DNA of 64,000 nt from Sphingobacteriales bacterium (GTDB lineage: Bacteria; Bacteroidota; Bacteroidia; Chitinophagales; UBA2359), in the NCBI GenBank assembly GCA_016706405.1, contig JADJJT010000003.1, positions 782,501-846,500 of the forward strand. The letters are read 5' to 3'. The notes below the pieces were generated by a model. The model had not been told where the DNA came from and searched no databases. It saw nothing but the letters and a program-made list of their open reading frames with translations. Positions 19,346-29,512 of this stretch are shown here, piece after piece; position 1 is the first letter of the stretch, and each line of letters begins with the position of its first letter. The translations under genes were made by a program, and so were the position numbers.

Positions 19346-20785
19346 CTATTTTCCTTTCCCGCCATACGACACACGCGGGTCGGCAAAAGCATATAAAATA
19401 TCGGCTACTAAATTTCCTATCATGGTTAAAATGGCGGCAAACATTAAAATGGTAAACACTACTGGCCAGTCGCGGGCACTAATTGAATCGATGGCAAGTT
19501 TACCCATGCCCGGAATACTATAGATAACTTCGATGGTTACCGCCCCGGCTATAGCTGCCGGAAAAATATAGGCAAACAAAGTAATGATTGGGAAGAGCGA
19601 ATTGCGGAAAGCGTGTTTCCACGTTATTGCCTTTTGCTCAAGTCCTTTGGCGTAGGCGGTTCTAATATAATCTTGCCGGATAACAGTTAGCATGCCGCCG
19701 CGCATTTGCCTCGATATAAAAGCAAACGAGCCATAGGTAACGCAAAAAATAGGCAGTATAAGGTGGTATAAAATATCGGCAAATCTGGTAAAAAATGGGG
19801 TTGATTTAGGTAAATCGGTAATACCTCCGGTCGGAAACCAGTCTAAAAATGGGCTATACTCGGCAGTTGTTAAAAATACAATTAACATTGTGCCAATCCA
19901 AAAATTAGGCAACGAATACAACATAAACAAGCTGGTGGTAACTATGCGGTCGTAGGCGGTGTCTTTTTTTATGGCAGTTGTAACGCCAATGGGTATGGCA
20001 ATAAGATAGGCCAATAAAATAGAAATAACATTAATTAGCAGTGTCCAGCGCAGAGCGTCCCAAATTTTGCTGGCAACGGGTCGGCTATCCATGTACGAGG
20101 TGCCAAAATCACCTACAAAAAACGCCGAAATCCATTTATGATATTGATTATTTAACCCGTACCAATGTAAAGCCGGATAATAATGTTTTTGAGGCGTTGT
20201 TTTTTGCAACATATTGGTATTGGCTTGTATTACCTCATTTATTGCAGTTTTGGTTTGGGTATCGGTTATTATGGTATCATTAAGCAAGGTTTGTAAACTT
20301 TCAATGCCAAGTTTGCGCAAATTATCTTTGTGGGTAATCAACAATTCTTTGGTGTTGCGCAGTAAGGTGTTGCGCTGGGTATATAAGGCACTGTCGGCGG
20401 GGTTATTGGGTAGTTGGGCGGCTTTAATTTCTAAGTTTCGAAGCGCATTATAATATTCGGCTATTTGAGGCCAGTTGCCGTACTGCCCAATTAGGTTGCT
20501 TAACGTTTCGCGCTCAATCTTTTTGGCAACCTTGTGTAAGGTATCCGGATAAGCGGCGGAAGTTAAGGCACAGTAAAAATTAGGAAGGTCTAAATTTAAT
20601 CTCTTAGCTACTTCCTCATATCGCCCCGACCTGGCCTCTTGGTTACTTTCGGCACCACCCTGCCCTTTTAGCAATAATTCAACGGGGTCGCCAGGTGCTA
20701 ATTTACTAAGGGCAAAAGCCACTAACGAAATAACCAACAAGGTGGGTAAAAATAAAAACAGGCGTTTTAAAAGGTATTTAAACAT
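19346..20785 (-). CDS. Peptide ABC transporter permease, OppB/DppB-like, with large insertion
   Basis: This 479-residue inner-membrane permease begins MFKYLLKRLFLFLPTLLVIS, with LAPGDPVELLL after TM1 as in OppB/DppB. Between TM1 and TM2 it carries about 165 extra residues (about 42-210), mostly charged helix, where typical family members have a short loop. The C-terminal half is standard: TM2-TM6, the EAA-like loop RTAYAKGLEQKAITWKHAFR, and ADPRVSYGGKGK at the end. It lies between the binding protein and OppC genes, with about 100 and 61 base gaps. The insertion should face the periplasm and could contact the binding protein. Confidence 0.9.
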   Translation of the reverse strand: MFKYLLKRLFLFLPTLLVISLVAFALSKLAPGDPVELLLKGQGGAESNQEARSGRYEEVAKRLNLDLPNFYCALTSAAYPDTLHKVAKKIERETLSNLIGQYGNWPQIAEYYNALRNLEIKAAQLPNNPADSALYTQRNTLLRNTKELLITHKDNLRKLGIESLQTLLNDTIITDTQTKTAINEVIQANTNMLQKTTPQKHYYPALHWYGLNNQYHKWISAFFVGDFGTSYMDSRPVASKIWDALRWTLLINVISILLAYLIAIPIGVTTAIKKDTAYDRIVTTSLFMLYSLPNFWIGTMLIVFLTTAEYSPFLDWFPTGGITDLPKSTPFFTRFADILYHLILPIFCVTYGSFAFISRQMRGGMLTVIRQDYIRTAYAKGLEQKAITWKHAFRNSLFPIITLFAYIFPAAIAGAVTIEVIYSIPGMGKLAIDSISARDWPVVFTILMFAAILTMIGNLVADILYAFADPRVSYGGKGK

Positions 20786-20887
20786 AACAAACTACTGCTG
20801 TATAATTAGAGATAAAAATTTTATTCTATTTGAACGCTACTACAATCTTAAGAAATACTTTTTTTAAGTTAATCAAAATTGTATAAT

Positions 20888-22690
20888 TTACTGTGTTGCA
20901 GTGGCAAGTTTAAATCCTTTTTCGTCGTAACCAGGGCGGTTCATGGAGGGTTCGGCGTTGGTAAAACGTTTGTGTACTACATTGCGTCCTTTGGGCGAGT
21001 AGATAAAAATATAAGGCTGGTCGGCAGCAATTAGCTGTTGAATTTTTTTGTAGAGTTCGTTGCGTTTAGTTTCATCTAAGGTTACCCTTATTTCTTCAAT
21101 TATTTTATCCGATTCGGCGTTGCCAAATCCTACATGGTTATTTCCATCTGGCGAGTCAGATTCGGTATGCCAAATTTGTTTTAAATCATCTAAGGAAGGT
21201 CCTTGAATCCATCCTTGGCAAGCTATCATATAATCGCGGCGTTTAATGTCTTCTAAATAAAGTGTCCATTCGCGGCCTACCACTTCAATTTCAATTCCGG
21301 CGCGTTTGGCATTCTCTTTCATTAAAATTCCAATACTTTTTCGGGTATCGTTGCCGTTGTTGTATTTAAATTCCAATTTCATTTCTACTTTTTCGCCGTT
21401 AACAATTTTATCGGCTATACCGTTGCCATCAGAGTCTTTCCATCCGGCTTCGGCCAATAGGGCTTTTGCTTTTTCAACATCAAATGGCACATCGGGAATT
21501 GACTTGTCGTAATAATCTTTAAACGGGCTAATTGGGCCGGTTACCGGTTGCGCCATACCTTTCATTAAATTATCAATTATTTCTTTTTTATCAACTAAAT
21601 GGGCTAAAGCTTTCCGCACTTTTGCGTCTGCCAATTGTGGTTTTTTGCGGTTCATAGACAAATACACATACGAAAGCTCATTGGGTTCTTGAATTTGGAA
21701 GTGTTGTTTGAATGTTTCGTTGTTTTTCAGCTCTAAAAAGTCGTTGGGCCGTATTGATATTGCCACATCTAACTCATGGCCTTTGAGCGCGGTAACCGCT
21801 GTTGTCCAATCCGGAATTGGTTTATACACAATACGTTCGGGGTGGGCATAAACAGCATCGTTTGGCACTTTGTCGCCCCACCAATCTTTTTTGCGTTCTA
21901 AAATCAGATATTGCCCGGTTTCCCACTCCACTTTTTTGTAAGGGCCGCAACCTACTACCCCATCTTCGCGCATAAATTTTGGGCTTGTAAATGCAGTTGC
22001 AAATTCATTAATTTTGGGGTCATTTTCGAGGGTTTGTTTGCTTTTAGGGTCGTCTAACTGTTTGATGGTATAATTTTTCATAATTCCGGATGGGTCATAA
22101 ATTTTTTCCGGAAGCACGTAACCGCTGCTAAATTCTTCGGCCAATATATAACGTTGTTTGCTAAAGACGGTAAATTTTTTAGGGTTCTGTGGGTCAATCA
22201 CAATATCGTTTATAAACTCTAAATATGGGCGCAACGAGGCGCAACTGGTTTTTGGGTTTTTAACAGCTTTAATCGTAAACAAATAATCGCTGGCTAAAAC
22301 CGGCGAGCCATCATCCCAAGTAGCTTCGGGGCGTATTTCGTAAGTTAACGACATGCCGTTTTTGTATTCGCCGTCATTAATTTCTTTAATTTCGGGGCGG
22401 GCAACAGCCAACCAGGGGCGTGGTTTGAGGGTTTTAAAATCAGTGTTTAGCAGTTGGGCAAAAATATTAAGTTCTACATAAGTGGCGTTGGCATCGGAGG
22501 TGGCAACGGGGTTTAAGCCTTCAATTTCGCCTAAATGGTGAATGGTAACGGTATTGCCGCCCTTTGTTGCTGACGCGCTGCCAGTATTGCCACCGCCACA
22601 AGCAGTTATAAAAATAGCTATCAAACATAAAATGGTAGCTGTAAATAGAGATTGATTTGTTTTGAAGAAAGTATTAATAAACATAAACAA
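20888..22690 (-). CDS. Peptide ABC transporter substrate-binding lipoprotein, OppA/DppA-like
   Basis: This 600-residue SBP_bac_5 protein has a lipoprotein signal ending IAIFITAC, then GGGNTGS. Family landmarks are LTYEIRPEATWDDGSPVLAS (the extracellular solute-binding signature), VGCGPYKKVEWETGQYLILE, and VRKALAHLVDKKEIIDNLMK. It should bind oligopeptides or similar ligands in the periplasm and hand them to the OppB/OppC pair encoded downstream. First gene of the operon. The substrate is not predictable. Confidence 0.93.
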   Translation of the reverse strand: MFMFINTFFKTNQSLFTATILCLIAIFITACGGGNTGSASATKGGNTVTIHHLGEIEGLNPVATSDANATYVELNIFAQLLNTDFKTLKPRPWLAVARPEIKEINDGEYKNGMSLTYEIRPEATWDDGSPVLASDYLFTIKAVKNPKTSCASLRPYLEFINDIVIDPQNPKKFTVFSKQRYILAEEFSSGYVLPEKIYDPSGIMKNYTIKQLDDPKSKQTLENDPKINEFATAFTSPKFMREDGVVGCGPYKKVEWETGQYLILERKKDWWGDKVPNDAVYAHPERIVYKPIPDWTTAVTALKGHELDVAISIRPNDFLELKNNETFKQHFQIQEPNELSYVYLSMNRKKPQLADAKVRKALAHLVDKKEIIDNLMKGMAQPVTGPISPFKDYYDKSIPDVPFDVEKAKALLAEAGWKDSDGNGIADKIVNGEKVEMKLEFKYNNGNDTRKSIGILMKENAKRAGIEIEVVGREWTLYLEDIKRRDYMIACQGWIQGPSLDDLKQIWHTESDSPDGNNHVGFGNAESDKIIEEIRVTLDETKRNELYKKIQQLIAADQPYIFIYSPKGRNVVHKRFTNAEPSMNRPGYDEKGFKLATATQ

Positions 22691-22974
22691 TAAATTTGCG
22701 TACTAAAACGATATACAATGATTGATAATTGAGAAATTAAGTGGGATTTTATTTTTTATCCGGATGTATTACCTCCGGAGCAGCATTAAAAGTTCGCCCA
22801 AAATTAAGTAAAATTTAGGCAATATAGGGCTATTAAAATATAAAATGCTTTGGCAACCATCAAATTACAAATTGTGAAGTATTGCAGACCGGTAATACAA
22901 CCGGGCAGTTTCCTTTCAATGCTTATCCGGAAAAACGTCAGTTCTTATATCTGGCTACCTATTATTAGATAAAA

Positions 22975-24353
22975 TTATTGTCCAAATTGTAAGTCTTTAG
23001 CTAAAATAGTTTGCTCCCATTTTATGTCGCCATTAACAGCTATGGCGGTAATTGTTAGTTGCCGGTTATTTTTGTCGCCACTAACAGTTAGCTTTGTAAA
23101 ATTATTTTCGACCAATAACGTACCTGGCAGCCTGTTTGGATTATTGCCTTCGATGCCTTTACCTACATCTGCATACACCCCCGACGATAAGGGCGAACTG
23201 GTAATATCGTAAAGTGGGTACGCATTAGGCTGGTCTATTTTAATAATTTCGGTAAAATGCCTGTCGCCACTTAAAAATACCACGCCAGTTATTTTTTGGG
23301 CGGTTATAAAATTTAGCAGTTCGTTAAGTTCGGGGTATTGCGCCCAACATTCAAATTTATTAAGGGGGTTTAATGCCTGACTTCCGGTGGCAATAAATTT
23401 AAAACTAGCTTTCGAGGTAAGTAGTGCATTTTTTAGCCAGTTTAGTTGTTGACTACCTAAATAGGTTTTTGTGGGTCGGTGAAAAGTAGTTTTTCCGAGG
23501 CGCGGTGATAGCGGTCATCTATTAGAAAAAAGGCGCAATCGCTCCAGGTAAATTGGCCGTATGCACCTTTGTTATTGGGTTCACCGTAAGTTCTGTTGCC
23601 CCAGTAATTGCTGAATGTTTCTAAACTGGTAGCTTTAAACTCGTAGCTTAAATTGCTATCATTTGGGCCAAAATCGTGGTCATCCCATATAGCAAAATGC
23701 GGCCTCGATGCCCAAAAAGCTTGTAATTGAGGTATGGCCATATTGTGCCTATAACGGTAATTAATGCCCCATACCGAGCTATAATCAACTTCGCGCAGGT
23801 AAACATTATCGCCCAACCACAACATAAAATCGGAAGGCGTTTTTGCCATTGTTTCAAAAATTTCGGTTGTTCGTCCGTAGGGTTTGCCCGGTCTGTCGTA
23901 AATACTGTCGTTAATATAGGCGCACGACCCCATTAAAAATGAAAAATCGGGGGCGGGATTACGCCATTCCCATAAAGTTCGGGTTGTAAACTGTGTTGGG
24001 TACAAAAAATTTTGCCTTTTGCCATTTAGCCAAATCTCATAATTATAGGTTGTGGCCATGTCCAACCCTTCGAAGGTAATTTTTACCGGGGCATCTTTGC
24101 CCTTGTTTGGCCAGTCGGTAAGTATAATTTTTTCATAATTTTTAGCATCACTGTCTTTTTTCCAAAATCTAACTGCAATTTTTTTCGTTTTATCGGTTAC
24201 ACCTATTACTAATTGGGCTTCGCGGTGTTCGGTGTAGCCAAGTTTAGGCCCCATAAACAATAAGGCATTGTTATTTTTAAGCGTATTGTTTTGGGCTGCA
24301 AGCGTAAAACAAAGAAAAAAACAGATAAAAACAGAAGATAAAGAACGTAACAT
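22975..24353 (-). CDS. PhoD-like metallophosphatase, frameshifted at a short A run
   Basis: The signal peptide MLRSLSSVFICFFLCFTLAA opens a 298-residue frame with PhoD-type metal motifs: MGSCAYIND, LWLGDNVYLRE, FAIWDDHDFGPNDSN and DDRYHR. It stops at 23457 after DPQKPI. Adding one A to the A run at 23466-23470 continues the protein as KTYLGSQQLNWLKNALLTSK, through GVVFLSGDRHFTEI, the last metal-binding His motif, to 22975. The whole is about 459 residues. This family hydrolyses phosphodi- or monoesters with Fe/Ca. The one-base homopolymer loss suggests a sequence error and an intact gene. Confidence 0.85.
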
Positions 24354-24525
24354 ACAAAAAACGGTAAATTTTGGCTATCGAAACCGCAAAGTTAAAGTTA
24401 TTTTTTCCGGATAAAAACAGTTATTCCATCTATTATGATTAGGCTTATAACATCGTCATTATCCGGAATAAAAAAATAGGCTGCCTAAAAATATTTACTA
24501 ATGGCTTCCCTTAATAAAACAGTTG

Positions 24526-24533
24526 TACCTTTG
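24526..24533 (+). promoter_or_regulatory. Possible -7 element TACCTTTG upstream of FKBP gene
   Basis: TACCTTTG matches the Bacteroidota -7 consensus TAnnTTTG and lies 55 bases before the preferred ATG at 24588. No TTTG is found at the usual distance upstream, so this is weak. It supports the shorter start, since it would otherwise be inside the gene. Confidence 0.3.
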
Positions 24534-24587
24534 CTCGGCAATTATTTAGCTCTTTCGTGTAATCATATTAAATTATACTACTATTTT

Positions 24588-25082
24588 ATGCGTTTATTTT
24601 TATTGTCTTTGCTATTTTTGTTTACGCTTTGTACTTTATTTACGGTATCGGCCTGCCATAAAAAGGCAAAATCTATTGTAATTGAAAACATGTCGGCACA
24701 AATGAAAGCCGACCAAGACCTGATTGCCAAATACCTAAAAGCCCAGAAATGGAAAAAATACCAACACACGCCCACTGGTATTGTTTACCGCATTGATAAA
24801 GAAGGGGTTGGGGCAAATCCAACTATTAACAGCAAAGTTGAGGTTCATTACCGGGGCACCCTGCTTGATGGCAGCGAGTTCGACTCGTCATACGCACGGG
24901 GTCAAACCATAACATTTCCGCTTAAAAATTTAATTGTAGGCTGGCAACAAGGCATACCACTTTTAAAACCGGGCGGTAAAGGCACTTTTATTATTCCTTC
25001 AGAGCTAGCTTATGGCGGCAAAGCCGTAAACAATATTATTAAACCTAACTCGGTATTGGTTTTTGAGATAGAGCTTTTTTAA
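24588..25082 (+). CDS. FKBP-type peptidyl-prolyl cis-trans isomerase lipoprotein
   Basis: The start at 24588 gives a lipoprotein signal, MRLFLLSLLFLFTLCTLFTV then SAC; the longer frame (24501) has no signal character. The 164-residue product has a short helical linker and one FKBP domain (about residues 65-164). Conserved positions include VEVHYRGTLLDGSEFDSSYA, VGWQQGIPLLKPGGKGTFII and PSELAYG, carrying the usual Tyr, Asp and Trp pocket residues. It should speed proline isomerisation in the periplasm, probably attached to a membrane. Single gene followed by a shared terminator. Confidence 0.94.
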   Translation: MRLFLLSLLFLFTLCTLFTVSACHKKAKSIVIENMSAQMKADQDLIAKYLKAQKWKKYQHTPTGIVYRIDKEGVGANPTINSKVEVHYRGTLLDGSEFDSSYARGQTITFPLKNLIVGWQQGIPLLKPGGKGTFIIPSELAYGGKAVNNIIKPNSVLVFEIELF

Positions 25083-25106
25083 GCAGACAGGTAGCGTTTT
25101 AGATTA

Positions 25107-25137
25107 AAAAAAGCATAGTCCAGCTTATTTGCTTTTT
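25107..25137. terminator. Bidirectional terminator between convergent genes
   Basis: AAAAAGCA (25107-25114) pairs with TGCTTTTT (25130-25137), with T-rich arms on either strand. It sits between the FKBP stop (25082) and the VOC-hydrolase stop (25154). Confidence 0.5.
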
Positions 25138-25153
25138 ATTTAGAGTTAACCTT

Positions 25154-26452
25154 TTAAAAGCTAAGCGTTTTGTAAAAAAAAGCAGCAGTTTGGTTCACCA
25201 CTTGCGCCATTTGATGAGGTAAAATTATACTTTCCCAAGGATGTTTGCCCTCAAAAGTATGGTCGCCGTTGGGCAAAATAAACAACTCAAATAATTTGTT
25301 TTGTTGCTGTAACCTATATGCAGCACTTACTTCAACGGTTGTATCGGCTTGGCCGTGTATTATTAACGCCGGAATTTGCAAATTTGCAGCCGCCATAGGT
25401 ATATCATAACGGGTAGGGTTAGCATAAAACGCCTCGTATAACGACCAGTACATGGGCATATTTTGTTTAGTACGCGCATTATAAATATACATTACGCCGT
25501 CTTGCCGCCATTTTTCCATCGTCTCTTCATCCCAAAATTCGCCATATTTAGCCACCGATGCCCAGGTTGCTACCGCCTTAACTCTTGGGTCTTCGTGGGC
25601 TTTTAGCAATACAGTGCCCCCGCCCCGGCTATGCCCAATGAGCATAATATTGTGGGTTTGGGCTTCGTTAACAGGTAAAATTTTGCTAAGGGCAACGGCA
25701 TTAATTACTTCGCCCAAATCATCTAACTCAATGCCAAAATTGTTGTGGCCAAAAGCTTCTAGGTCGGCAAATTCGGTGGGTTGTTCGGGGGTTGTACCAT
25801 TATGCGAAAAGTTAAACTTTACAAAAACAAATCCTAATGCCGCAAAATATTGCGATAACAAGCTAAAATGCCCCCAGTCTTTAAAACCCTTAAACCCGTG
25901 CGCAAAAATAATAATAGGCTTGGGTTGCTGTGTGGGCAAATAACAAATATCGGCTAAAATTGGTTTACCGTGTAAGCCCGGCAACAGATGTGTATTGGTT
26001 ACAAATGGCCCGTTAAAAGGTATAGACGCAGTTAGTTCAACACAGTTTTGGTCGGGGTCAGTTAAATATATAGATTGTAAGTGTTGGTGGTCTTGGTAAG
26101 TAAAGGGCAATTTTTTAATTTTGAACCAATTTTGTGCCGCGTAAAAATCTGGTACCGACAAATTAAACGCAAAATGTGCCAATTTTCCGGAGGTATTGGC
26201 CAAGTAGTCATTATGTTGCAAATGCTCATCGGCAGCAGTTGAAGGCTTTGAAAACAAGGCTAATCCGGATTTTTGCCCCGGAGGTGTTACAATTATAGGC
26301 TCGTGCCCCCATGTGGCAGGGTAAGTTGTAATTTCAAAGCCCAAATATTGTTTATACCACGCTGCTAAACTGGCCGCATTTTGTACCTGCAAGGCAATGT
26401 GGTCAATTTGGTTGATAGTGAATGGATGCGTTTTAGTTGAGATCATAAGCAT
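25154..26452 (-). CDS. Glyoxalase/VOC domain fused to alpha/beta hydrolase
   Basis: Two complete domains share one 432-residue chain. Residues 12-145 form a VOC (glyoxalase/dioxygenase superfamily) domain with candidate metal ligands H18 (QIDHIALQV), H93 (KLAHFAF) and E139 (QNCVELTA). Residues 160-432 form an alpha/beta hydrolase with oxyanion stretch FAHGFKGFKDWGHF, nucleophile S275 in GHSRGGG, D370 (HGQADTTVE) and H398 (NGDHTFEG), close to dienelactone-hydrolase-like enzymes. No signal peptide, so cytoplasmic. A VOC enzyme may open or modify a substrate that the hydrolase then cleaves, but the substrate is unknown. No indel is suspected, as the frame is continuous. Confidence 0.88.
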   Translation of the reverse strand: MLMISTKTHPFTINQIDHIALQVQNAASLAAWYKQYLGFEITTYPATWGHEPIIVTPPGQKSGLALFSKPSTAADEHLQHNDYLANTSGKLAHFAFNLSVPDFYAAQNWFKIKKLPFTYQDHQHLQSIYLTDPDQNCVELTASIPFNGPFVTNTHLLPGLHGKPILADICYLPTQQPKPIIIFAHGFKGFKDWGHFSLLSQYFAALGFVFVKFNFSHNGTTPEQPTEFADLEAFGHNNFGIELDDLGEVINAVALSKILPVNEAQTHNIMLIGHSRGGGTVLLKAHEDPRVKAVATWASVAKYGEFWDEETMEKWRQDGVMYIYNARTKQNMPMYWSLYEAFYANPTRYDIPMAAANLQIPALIIHGQADTTVEVSAAYRLQQQNKLFELFILPNGDHTFEGKHPWESIILPHQMAQVVNQTAAFFYKTLSF

Positions 26453-26630
26453 ACTACTTATCCGGATAATATAAAAATATCCGGATATTTAACTATGTAA
26501 TTTAATACTTCTTCATACAAGTATGATGCTAATATTAGGTTTACAGGGTAAAATATCCGGATGAGATGTAAGGAAACAGCAATCGGTCTAAAACAACAAA
26601 TCACTATCGCTTAAACATGCTATTTGTTTC

Positions 26631-28325
26631 TTATAGCACGGCATCATTTACCGTATCTAAATACGTTGATACAGGTGTCAATACATTTTTAAGGCAGCCC
26701 GCATCAAACGGCGACTGTAAATTAGCATATTCTACTAATTGTAAAAAGGGTTTGCTACCGCCTGCGCTGCAAAGACGAACATAATCGGCAAGGGCTTGAG
26801 CTGAATTTTGCCTCGATTTATGCCAAAATTGGAAGGCACAAATTTGCGCCAGCGTATAATCAATATAATAAAACGGCGAGCCAAAAATATGTGCTTGCTT
26901 CAGCCAAAATGTTCCGGATTCTAAAAATTCATTACCTTCATAATTAACCCATGGCTGGTATTTTTTTTCAATCTCACGCCATTTCTTGTTGCGTTCGGCG
27001 GGTGTAGCGTTAGGGTTTTCATATACATAATGCTGAAACTCATCAACGGTTACTCCGTAAGGCAAAAATAGCAAAGCACCGCTCAGGTGTTCAAATTTGA
27101 ATTTTTCGGTGTCGGAATCAAAAAATTGCTGCATCCAAGGCCATGCAATAAATTCCATGCTCATCGAGTGTATTTCGCAGGCTTCGTAGGTCGGGAAATG
27201 ATATTCGGGCAGGCTAAAATGGCGGCTCATATACACCTGAAAAGCGTGGCCGGCCTCGTGCGTTAGTACGTTAATATCATCGCTGGTGCCGTTAAAGTTC
27301 GAGAAAATAAACGGTGCTTCATAGTTGGCAATATAGGTGCAATACCCGCCTCCGGCTTTGCCCTTGCGTGTAACCAAATCCATAAGTTCGTTTTTTTTCA
27401 TAAACTGAAAAAACTCGTTAGTTTGTTCGCAAAGCTGGTTATACATTGACTCGGTATGCGATAGTATCCACTCCGGATTACCTTTGGGCATAGGATTGCC
27501 GGTATTAAAATTGCAGGCAATATCGTAGTAAGCTAATTTATCAAGACCAAGTCTATCGGCTTGGCGTTGGCGTAGTTTGGCGGCAATGGGCACTACAACT
27601 TCTAAAACCTGTTGCCGATACTGTGCAACCATATTGGCATTGTATTCTGAGCGGCACATCGCTAAATATCCCATCTCGACATAATTATTGAAGCCTAATT
27701 TTTGTGCCATTTTGTGGCGCAATTTTACTTGTTGGTCGTAAATTTCTTCGATGCGTGGTGCAATACCGGCAATAAATTGCCAACGGGCTTCGGTGGCTCG
27801 TTTGCGGGTTTCGCGGTTGGTGCTCATTTCGTAGGGGCGCAACTGCGACAGGTTTCTTTCTTCGCCTTCAAAATTGATTTTGGCACTGGCTATTAAACGC
27901 AGGTATTCGCTGTTTAGGCGGTTTATTTCTTGGGCTTCCTGAACAACGGTGCTGTTAAAGGTACGCGACTTCATTTCGGCCAAATTAAACAACTGCTCGC
28001 CCCAAGAAGCCGACAGTTCTTCTCTAAACGGCGAGGCAGCCAATTGACGGTAAAATTGTGCGCATAAATTTTCGTAAATAGGCATATTTTCATCAAAAAA
28101 ACCTTGTTCGGCTTGGTTTGCTTCGTTTGTGGTATCTTTCGAGTAGTTGATGTAAGCCATATTCATCATGGTGTCGAAATTATTGCGCAAGGTATTAATT
28201 TGCTGCATAATCTCATTTTGCCCGTTGGCGGTGCTGGCCTTGTCAAATTGTTGCAATAGGTTTTCAAATTCGGCACTAGTGGCTTCTATATTTGGTCGTT
28301 GATAATTAAAATCGCTGTACTTCAT
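26631..28325 (-). CDS. M3 family oligoendopeptidase (PepF-like)
   Basis: This 564-residue cytoplasmic zinc peptidase is full length. The zinc site is HEAGH at residues 356-360, with E384 in EACEIHSMSME as third ligand, as in thimet/PepF peptidases. Conserved substrate-channel elements include GKAGGGYCTYIANYEAPFIF and the C-terminal SPFYYIDYTLAQICAFQFW. It degrades short peptides, perhaps those imported by Opp-type transporters, though it is not in that operon. Single gene; the gap downstream toward 26452 holds three TCCGGA sites (26461, 26480, 26556). Confidence 0.94.
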   Translation of the reverse strand: MKYSDFNYQRPNIEATSAEFENLLQQFDKASTANGQNEIMQQINTLRNNFDTMMNMAYINYSKDTTNEANQAEQGFFDENMPIYENLCAQFYRQLAASPFREELSASWGEQLFNLAEMKSRTFNSTVVQEAQEINRLNSEYLRLIASAKINFEGEERNLSQLRPYEMSTNRETRKRATEARWQFIAGIAPRIEEIYDQQVKLRHKMAQKLGFNNYVEMGYLAMCRSEYNANMVAQYRQQVLEVVVPIAAKLRQRQADRLGLDKLAYYDIACNFNTGNPMPKGNPEWILSHTESMYNQLCEQTNEFFQFMKKNELMDLVTRKGKAGGGYCTYIANYEAPFIFSNFNGTSDDINVLTHEAGHAFQVYMSRHFSLPEYHFPTYEACEIHSMSMEFIAWPWMQQFFDSDTEKFKFEHLSGALLFLPYGVTVDEFQHYVYENPNATPAERNKKWREIEKKYQPWVNYEGNEFLESGTFWLKQAHIFGSPFYYIDYTLAQICAFQFWHKSRQNSAQALADYVRLCSAGGSKPFLQLVEYANLQSPFDAGCLKNVLTPVSTYLDTVNDAVL

Positions 28326-28436
28326 AAAACTAACAGTATGAGTGTATTATTTTGTAATGAGAAAAATAATTGAATAAGGGGCGCAAAGTTACCATTATTT
28401 TGGCAATTTTCATTAAAAAACAGGATAGTAAATTTG

Positions 28437-28477
28437 TACAAAAGCCCTACCCAACAAAAAATTGAGCAGGGCTTTGT
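28437..28477 (-). terminator. Possible terminator of the barrel gene
   Basis: TACAAAAGCCCT and AGGGCTTTGTA pair with one bulge around a 17-base loop, about 125 bases beyond the stop of the outer-membrane barrel gene. The following T run on the minus strand is weak. Confidence 0.4.
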
Positions 28478-28600
28478 ATGATTATTTTTGTAGCTTTAGC
28501 TTAATTATGAATAGCATTAAAAACTATTTTTAGTAGAACGTGAAGCTTTAATTAAGTCCTTGCCGAAAGGTTCATTAAAACTTACTGTTTGCATTACCCG

Positions 28601-29512
28601 CTAAAATTTTATTACATATTCTAAATTTGCTATAAACCCTCTTGTCAAGCCATCAGGTCGCGCATCTCTTACCACAAAGGGCATGCCCATGTTCATTTGA
28701 ATTATATTTTTACTGTTAATTTCATAGCCTAAAAAAAGATTACCGTTAAGGGTCAAACCTTTTGAACCGACAATTTCTTTTTCAGCCTTCAATTCGTCTG
28801 TGTACTTATCGTTTGCTAAATGGTATATAGGCAAAACACTTGGGGTCAGTTTAAACTTAGAAGTTATAGAAATAGGGTACGACACTCTTAACAATACATC
28901 TCCACTTCGCACAAATTGGTTAGTCGTTTGAAAATCTTTCAATTTTGAGCTATCCGGATAGTCAGAAGCTACAAACTTGTTGTCATTTTGAGTTAGTGGT
29001 TGTTGCACAGCCGCTACAAATTGTAATTTCTTGGTATTGAATCCAACACCAAATATTAAATCAAGTGTGCCTAAACTGGCTTGGTAGTCCATTGGCAACG
29101 GTAAATTGTTTTGCGATTTGTTGGCCTTTGAAAAAGGAATTTTAGCCCCTAAAGTAAGGGTTAATTTTTTGGTTGCTTTATAGTTTGCGTTCAAAAAAGC
29201 ATCGCCAAGGCCAAAGGTAGAGATTTCGTTTCCGTTTTGCGCCATGGTTGTCAATTTTAAGTCAAGTCCTAATTTATGACCCAACTGTCTATTGTATTCG
29301 ATATAATTACCATAAACTGAAACGGAGTAGTCTGCCATCCCCAAAAAAATGCCAATTTTAAATTGATTGTTCAAAGTATTGGTACTTTCAGCAGGATTTG
29401 GTTTAAAGCTACTAAGCGTACAAAATCCTGCATCACTACACCCTTGACCATAGGAAAAATTTAGACCTAAAGCCCAAAGGCTTACCATTAAAAGAATAGA
29501 CTTTAATCTCAT
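28601..29512 (-). CDS. Outer-membrane beta-barrel protein, unknown function
   Basis: This 303-residue protein has a signal peptide (MRLKSILLMVSLWALGLNFS to YGQ), then alternating hydrophobic strands and an aromatic terminus (LEYVIKF), the pattern of an outer-membrane barrel. The mature N-terminus carries two Cys (QGCSDAGFCTLSSFKPNPAE), a short motif seen in Bacteroidota barrels near thioredoxin-like proteins. It lies 126 bases after the Trx-SPOR gene on the same strand and may share its transcript. No ligand can be assigned. Confidence 0.75.
   Translation of the reverse strand: MRLKSILLMVSLWALGLNFSYGQGCSDAGFCTLSSFKPNPAESTNTLNNQFKIGIFLGMADYSVSVYGNYIEYNRQLGHKLGLDLKLTTMAQNGNEISTFGLGDAFLNANYKATKKLTLTLGAKIPFSKANKSQNNLPLPMDYQASLGTLDLIFGVGFNTKKLQFVAAVQQPLTQNDNKFVASDYPDSSKLKDFQTTNQFVRSGDVLLRVSYPISITSKFKLTPSVLPIYHLANDKYTDELKAEKEIVGSKGLTLNGNLFLGYEINSKNIIQMNMGMPFVVRDARPDGLTRGFIANLEYVIKF

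Noticed and set aside
28517..28594. 25-codon minus-strand frame (MQTVSFNEPFGKDLIKASRS start) after the barrel gene
   Set aside because: Looked like a small peptide precursor, but no leader motif, partner enzyme or conservation evidence supports it.
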